DNA of 64,000 nucleotides from Dendrocalamus latiflorus (Eukaryota; Streptophyta; Magnoliopsida; Poales; Poaceae): contig CM029644.1 in NCBI GenBank assembly GCA_017311315.1, forward strand, positions 26,989,606 through 27,053,605, given 5' to 3'. This document shows, one piece after another, positions 60,595 through 64,000 of this stretch. The notes below the pieces were generated by a model that saw only the letters and a program-made list of their open reading frames with translations, searched no databases and was not told where the DNA came from. Position 1 is the first letter of the stretch. Each line of letters starts with the position of its first letter. Both the position numbers and the translations under genes were made by a program.

Positions 60595-61580
60595 TGTAAG
60601 GTCAAGGAGACTGACTAGAGTGGGTGAATAGGCACTATTAAAAATCTTTTGGTTAAAACTGAGTTTTATGTAAAATTGTAAACTAAAATGATTTTACACA
60701 ATTAAAACATAAGTCAACTAGTATCAACTAAGTGCACCAACACTTTATGCCTATGTCAAGATTTACAGTCCTAGGGAGACAAATAAGCAATTGAATTCTA
60801 GAAATATAAATTGCAAGAATGTAAATGAGCATAAGAAAGTAAACCACAATGACACAATAATATGTTAACGTGGTGATTGGAGACTTGTCAGTTTCCCCTA
60901 ATCCACGTTGAGGTAAGCCCAAATGAATTGGACTGCCTCCACGAATTAAGCCAAACACTTTGAATCCACTAGTGGTAGCTCTTTCTCTCTCCGAGTAGAT
61001 GAGCTTCAACCTTCACAACCACACCAGGCTTCTTCACAAGCTTCTTGGATAGATCCCGGGCACGATTCCTCCAAGTTATCTAAGTGGTGGCAACCACCAA
61101 GAGTAACAACTCAAGATATTCACTGGACTCTCAACAAGTGCAACACATGCACAAGCAGATACTCAATCCACCTCTAAATACAACCATGCACTAGGGTCTT
61201 TCTCTCCGTACTCACAAAGTACAACATATACACAATTGATTGGAGAGGCTTACATTGGCTCAAGAAAGTGAAATAATGTGCCAAGAGTTTATCCCAATCG
61301 GCCACAAGGGAGTATAAATACCCACACCTCTAAAAACTAGCCGTTAGAGATAAAAATTAGAAAATTTTCAGCATACATGATCAAACTGCACTTTACATGG
61401 TGATCATATCGCTCTACAGCGCCAATGACTATAAATTTTAGTATTAAGTACTCAAAAACTAGTCGTTAGAAATGGGTGCAGTCATATCGCCACACAAAGT
61501 GTAGTTAGACCAGCCTAAAGAGAGAAAAGAACTCAAAAACATGCTCTCTGGAAAATAACAACCAACATACAAAGCCCATT
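60595..61580 (-). mobile_element. Third fragment of the SIRE/Maximus-like LTR
   Basis: Starts TGTAAGGTCAAGGAGACTGAC, matching the start of the LTRs at 46994 and 49022, and follows them through the CCCCTAATCCACGTTGAGGT region and a CTCTCTGGAAAA word. It stops before the palindrome-rich second half. Strongly diverged and truncated. Confidence 0.65.
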
Positions 61581-61599
61581 TACAACTAGCTCTTCCTCA

Positions 61600-63410
61600 T
61601 CTCTATAAACTAGGAACACATTATTAGTTCTTCTCAAGTATTTCAAGATGTTCTTTATAGCTATCTAGTAATCTTCACCTGAATATGACTGATATCTACT
61701 CGTAACACTTCGTGCATATGATACATATGGGCGTGTACAGAAGCATGGTATACATGATAGACCCAATGGCAGAAGCATATGGAATCTTATTTATCTGGTC
61801 GCACTCATTATGTGTCGAAGGACACTAAATCTTACTAAGACTAATACCATGTGACATAGATAAGAAACGTTCCTAAAATCTTATATGTTGAACCACTTCA
61901 ACACTTTGTCAATGTACATATCCTGGCTTACTCCAATTAGTCTTTTAGTTATATCTCCATAGATCTTTATGTCCAAAATATATGTTGTCTCTTTTAAGTC
62001 TTTCAAAGAGAAACTATTTCTTAATGAAAACTTGATAGATTCAAGTATAGAAATATCATTTTCCATCAATAATATGTTATCTACATATAGGATCAGAAAA
62101 AATAAGTGTCCTCCCACTAGTCTTTTATAAACGTAAGCCTCTTCTTTATTATTGATAAAACTAAACCCTTTAACTACCTCATCAAAAAGAATGTTCCAAC
62201 TCCGAGAAGCTTGCTTCAGTCCATAGATAAATCTCTAAAGCTTGTACATCTTTCTAGCATTTGGGGATCGATAAAACCCTCAGGTTGTATCACATACACA
62301 TCCTCACTTATGTTTTCAATTAGAAAAACCATTTTAACATCCATCTGTCATATTTTATAATCAAAATATGTGACAATAGCTAGAATAGTCCAGACAGACT
62401 TGAGCATAGCGACGGGCGAGAAATTTTCATTATAGTCAACACCTTGAATTTGTTTGAAACCCTTCGCTACCAATCATATCTTATGGATATGAACATTTTC
62501 GTCCATATCTATCTTTTTCTTAAAAACCCACTTGCACTCAATAGTTTTTGTACCATCGGGTGGATCAACCAAGTTCCAAACTTGTTTATCATACATGGAT
62601 TGTATTTCAATTCTCATGGCTCCACGCCATTTCTATTAGCCCAGTGCCTCAGTCCCATCATTGCTTCCTCATAAGTCTTAGGGTCATTATTGTTTAACAA
62701 TAAAATATCATGCCAATACCTTATCGACAATTGATGTGACTTTTTAGACCTACATGGGATGGTCCTTCTTCCACAAGTTGTACAATCTTGTATATTCTAT
62801 GGAGGTTTAGTAGGACTTGAAATATTTTCTGATGGTTCCTGAATTTTTTTGAGTCACACCGTGCTCTCACTAACTCCTTTTGAAAGAAACTCTTTCTCCA
62901 AAAAGACACTGTTTCGGGTAGAAACACTTTGTTCTCATCCTTTTATAAAAGTAATATCTGCTAGTTTCCTTAGGATACCCTATGAAGAAGTATTTATCAG
63001 ATTTAGGTGTGAGTTTATTAGACGTCAAATGTTTTACATATACCTCACATCTTCATATTTTAAGAACAGACAACCAGAAAAGCTTTCTAGTCCATATCTC
63101 ATATAGTGTCTTCTTTACAGTTTTTGATGAAACCTATTTAATGTGAATGCAACTGTTTCTAGAGCATATCCCAAAAAGATGATGATAGATTAGATTGTCA
63201 CATCATGGGCCAAACCATAATAACGCCATATTTAATTATAAGGTGACTTATGCTTAAGACTTAAGAAAGTACAAATCGCCTTGTAAATGTCTCATGATTT
63301 TGCATGTCGCACATAGGTAAACGCTGAAGGCAACTGAAAGTTTTGTTTGAAGAGTTCATTCATCATAGCTACAACGCTTTGTAAGAATTCAGCACAGACG
63401 ACCTTCTAGA
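61600..63410 (-). pseudogene. Copia remnant 4: RT, linker and integrase C-terminus
   Basis: Minus-strand conceptual translation shows the RT catalytic region (LFFLILYVDNILLMEND, with YVDN for YVDD). Upstream it shows KSVWTILAIVTYFDYKM and MDVKMVFL, the QVWNLVDPPDGTKTIECKWV segment and the integrase-side IGYPKETSRYYFYKR. Stops and frameshifts are frequent. No LTRs were recognised at its ends. Confidence 0.8.
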
Positions 63411-63419
63411 AATTGCGTA

Positions 63420-63846
63420 CTCGTTGTACAAACTTAAGCTACGCTCGTTTCGGTTTGAGCTTATAACTTCTAGCTTATTTTACACTATTTATAAATTTCG
63501 TTTTCTTCTATACTTTTAGCTTTTTTGGGCTTTGTTGCCGGTTCTTTTTTCTTGTATTTATTTGCATTTTACGTGATTGGCTAACATGTTTTTTTCTATT
63601 TTTATTTTTTAAATTTAATTATGCTAAATAAGTTTCCGTCAGCTACAGTATTTTTTTAACCAACTACAGTACTTTTCAGCTATAAGTCACAAAAAAGCCT
63701 CTTTTAATCAGGACCTTAGAAGTGTCACAGAGCCCTGCTACGTACTCATGACCCAAAAAAAACATCTGCTGTGCTTTTTCAGGACAATCTGTGGTGTTTG
63801 GCAAGGCAACAAAGTTAAAATGCAACACGCCCTTGCATGGCAAGAG
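63420..63846. other. AT-rich DNA, likely 3' flank of the next gene
   Basis: Repeated TTTTAGCTTTTTT-type and AGCTATAAG words suggest an eroded MITE in 63430-63700, but inverted ends were not defined. The part next to 63846 may be the 3' UTR of the partial gene to the right. Confidence 0.3.
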
Positions 63847-63999
63847 TCACTTGTCTCGCGCGCAGCACCTGGATAGGCAATCAACACCACCACACGGGTG
63901 CACCTGCTTCTTGCCCGCGCGGAGGTTGGGCTCCTCGCTACCATCGAGGAGATGGTAGGCGTCAGTAACCTCCCGGTCAGTTTTCTCCTCGCTGTCGAA
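63847..63999 (-). CDS. Possible C-terminal exon of an unidentified gene, partial
   Basis: A minus-strand frame enters from the right edge and runs 50 codons to a TGA at 63847-63849. It is acidic at first (DSEEKTDREVTDAYHLLDGS) and ends basic and Cys-rich (CGGVDCLSRCCARDK). Codon use is GC-rich at third positions like the host exons here, and unlike the surrounding AT-rich transposon DNA. Homology is not recognised. The other frames over the same stretch contain stops or look shadow-like. It could also be chance, since it is short. Confidence 0.4.
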   Translation of the reverse strand, partial: FDSEEKTDREVTDAYHLLDGSEEPNLRAGKKQVHPCGGVDCLSRCCARDK

Positions 64000-64000
64000 T

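Overview
The window is nuclear DNA from a grass, most likely Oryza or a close relative. The evidence is spliced genes with GT-AG introns and GC-rich first exons, plus dense nested Copia and Gypsy LTR retrotransposons, a LINE, MITEs and Mutator/hAT-type elements. There are no operons, and no rRNA or tRNA genes were seen. I resolved three host genes to exon level: a plastid chalcone-isomerase-fold fatty-acid-binding protein (FAP1 type, minus strand, 5434-7765, 272 aa), an MFS transporter of the organic cation/carnitine transporter 7 (NiaP) family (minus, 11825-18537, 482 aa), and a WDR5-like WD40 protein (plus, 52201-54952, 333 aa). A possible C-terminal exon of a fourth gene runs off the right edge (minus, 63847-63999).

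The centre is dominated by a segmental duplication. About 9.2 kb around the transporter (roughly 11724-20975) recurs in direct orientation at roughly 33754-44358. The second transporter keeps exons 2-5 nearly unchanged. Its exon 1 has lost exactly 149 bp, which leaves the splice donor intact but shifts the frame, so it reads as a recent pseudogene. The two blocks have since diverged by large indels, including a 2.27 kb hAT-like insertion in block 2 that carries a fragment of a UBC25-like ubiquitin-conjugating enzyme gene. A much older, degenerate piece of the same unit lies at 28720-29490.

Between the blocks, a LINE (21527-28690) is split by a complete Copia element (22176-28252) with indistinguishable LTRs and a 5-bp target duplication but broken reading frames. 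Next to block 2 is a truncated Gypsy element (29655-33411) joined to a second copy of its own left flank plus LTR. Right of block 2 lies a decayed Copia hit by a solo LTR (46994-48689) and bounded by a second related LTR with internal sequence (49022-51342). The WDR5-like gene follows, with Mutator-like inverted-repeat elements on both sides. From 57.7 kb rightwards there are two more decayed Copia remnants and a third LTR fragment of the same family.

The host genes look like independent loci with no shared pathway. The architecture is explained by tandem duplication plus retrotransposon nesting. I found no convincing novel gene system; the most unusual features are structural.
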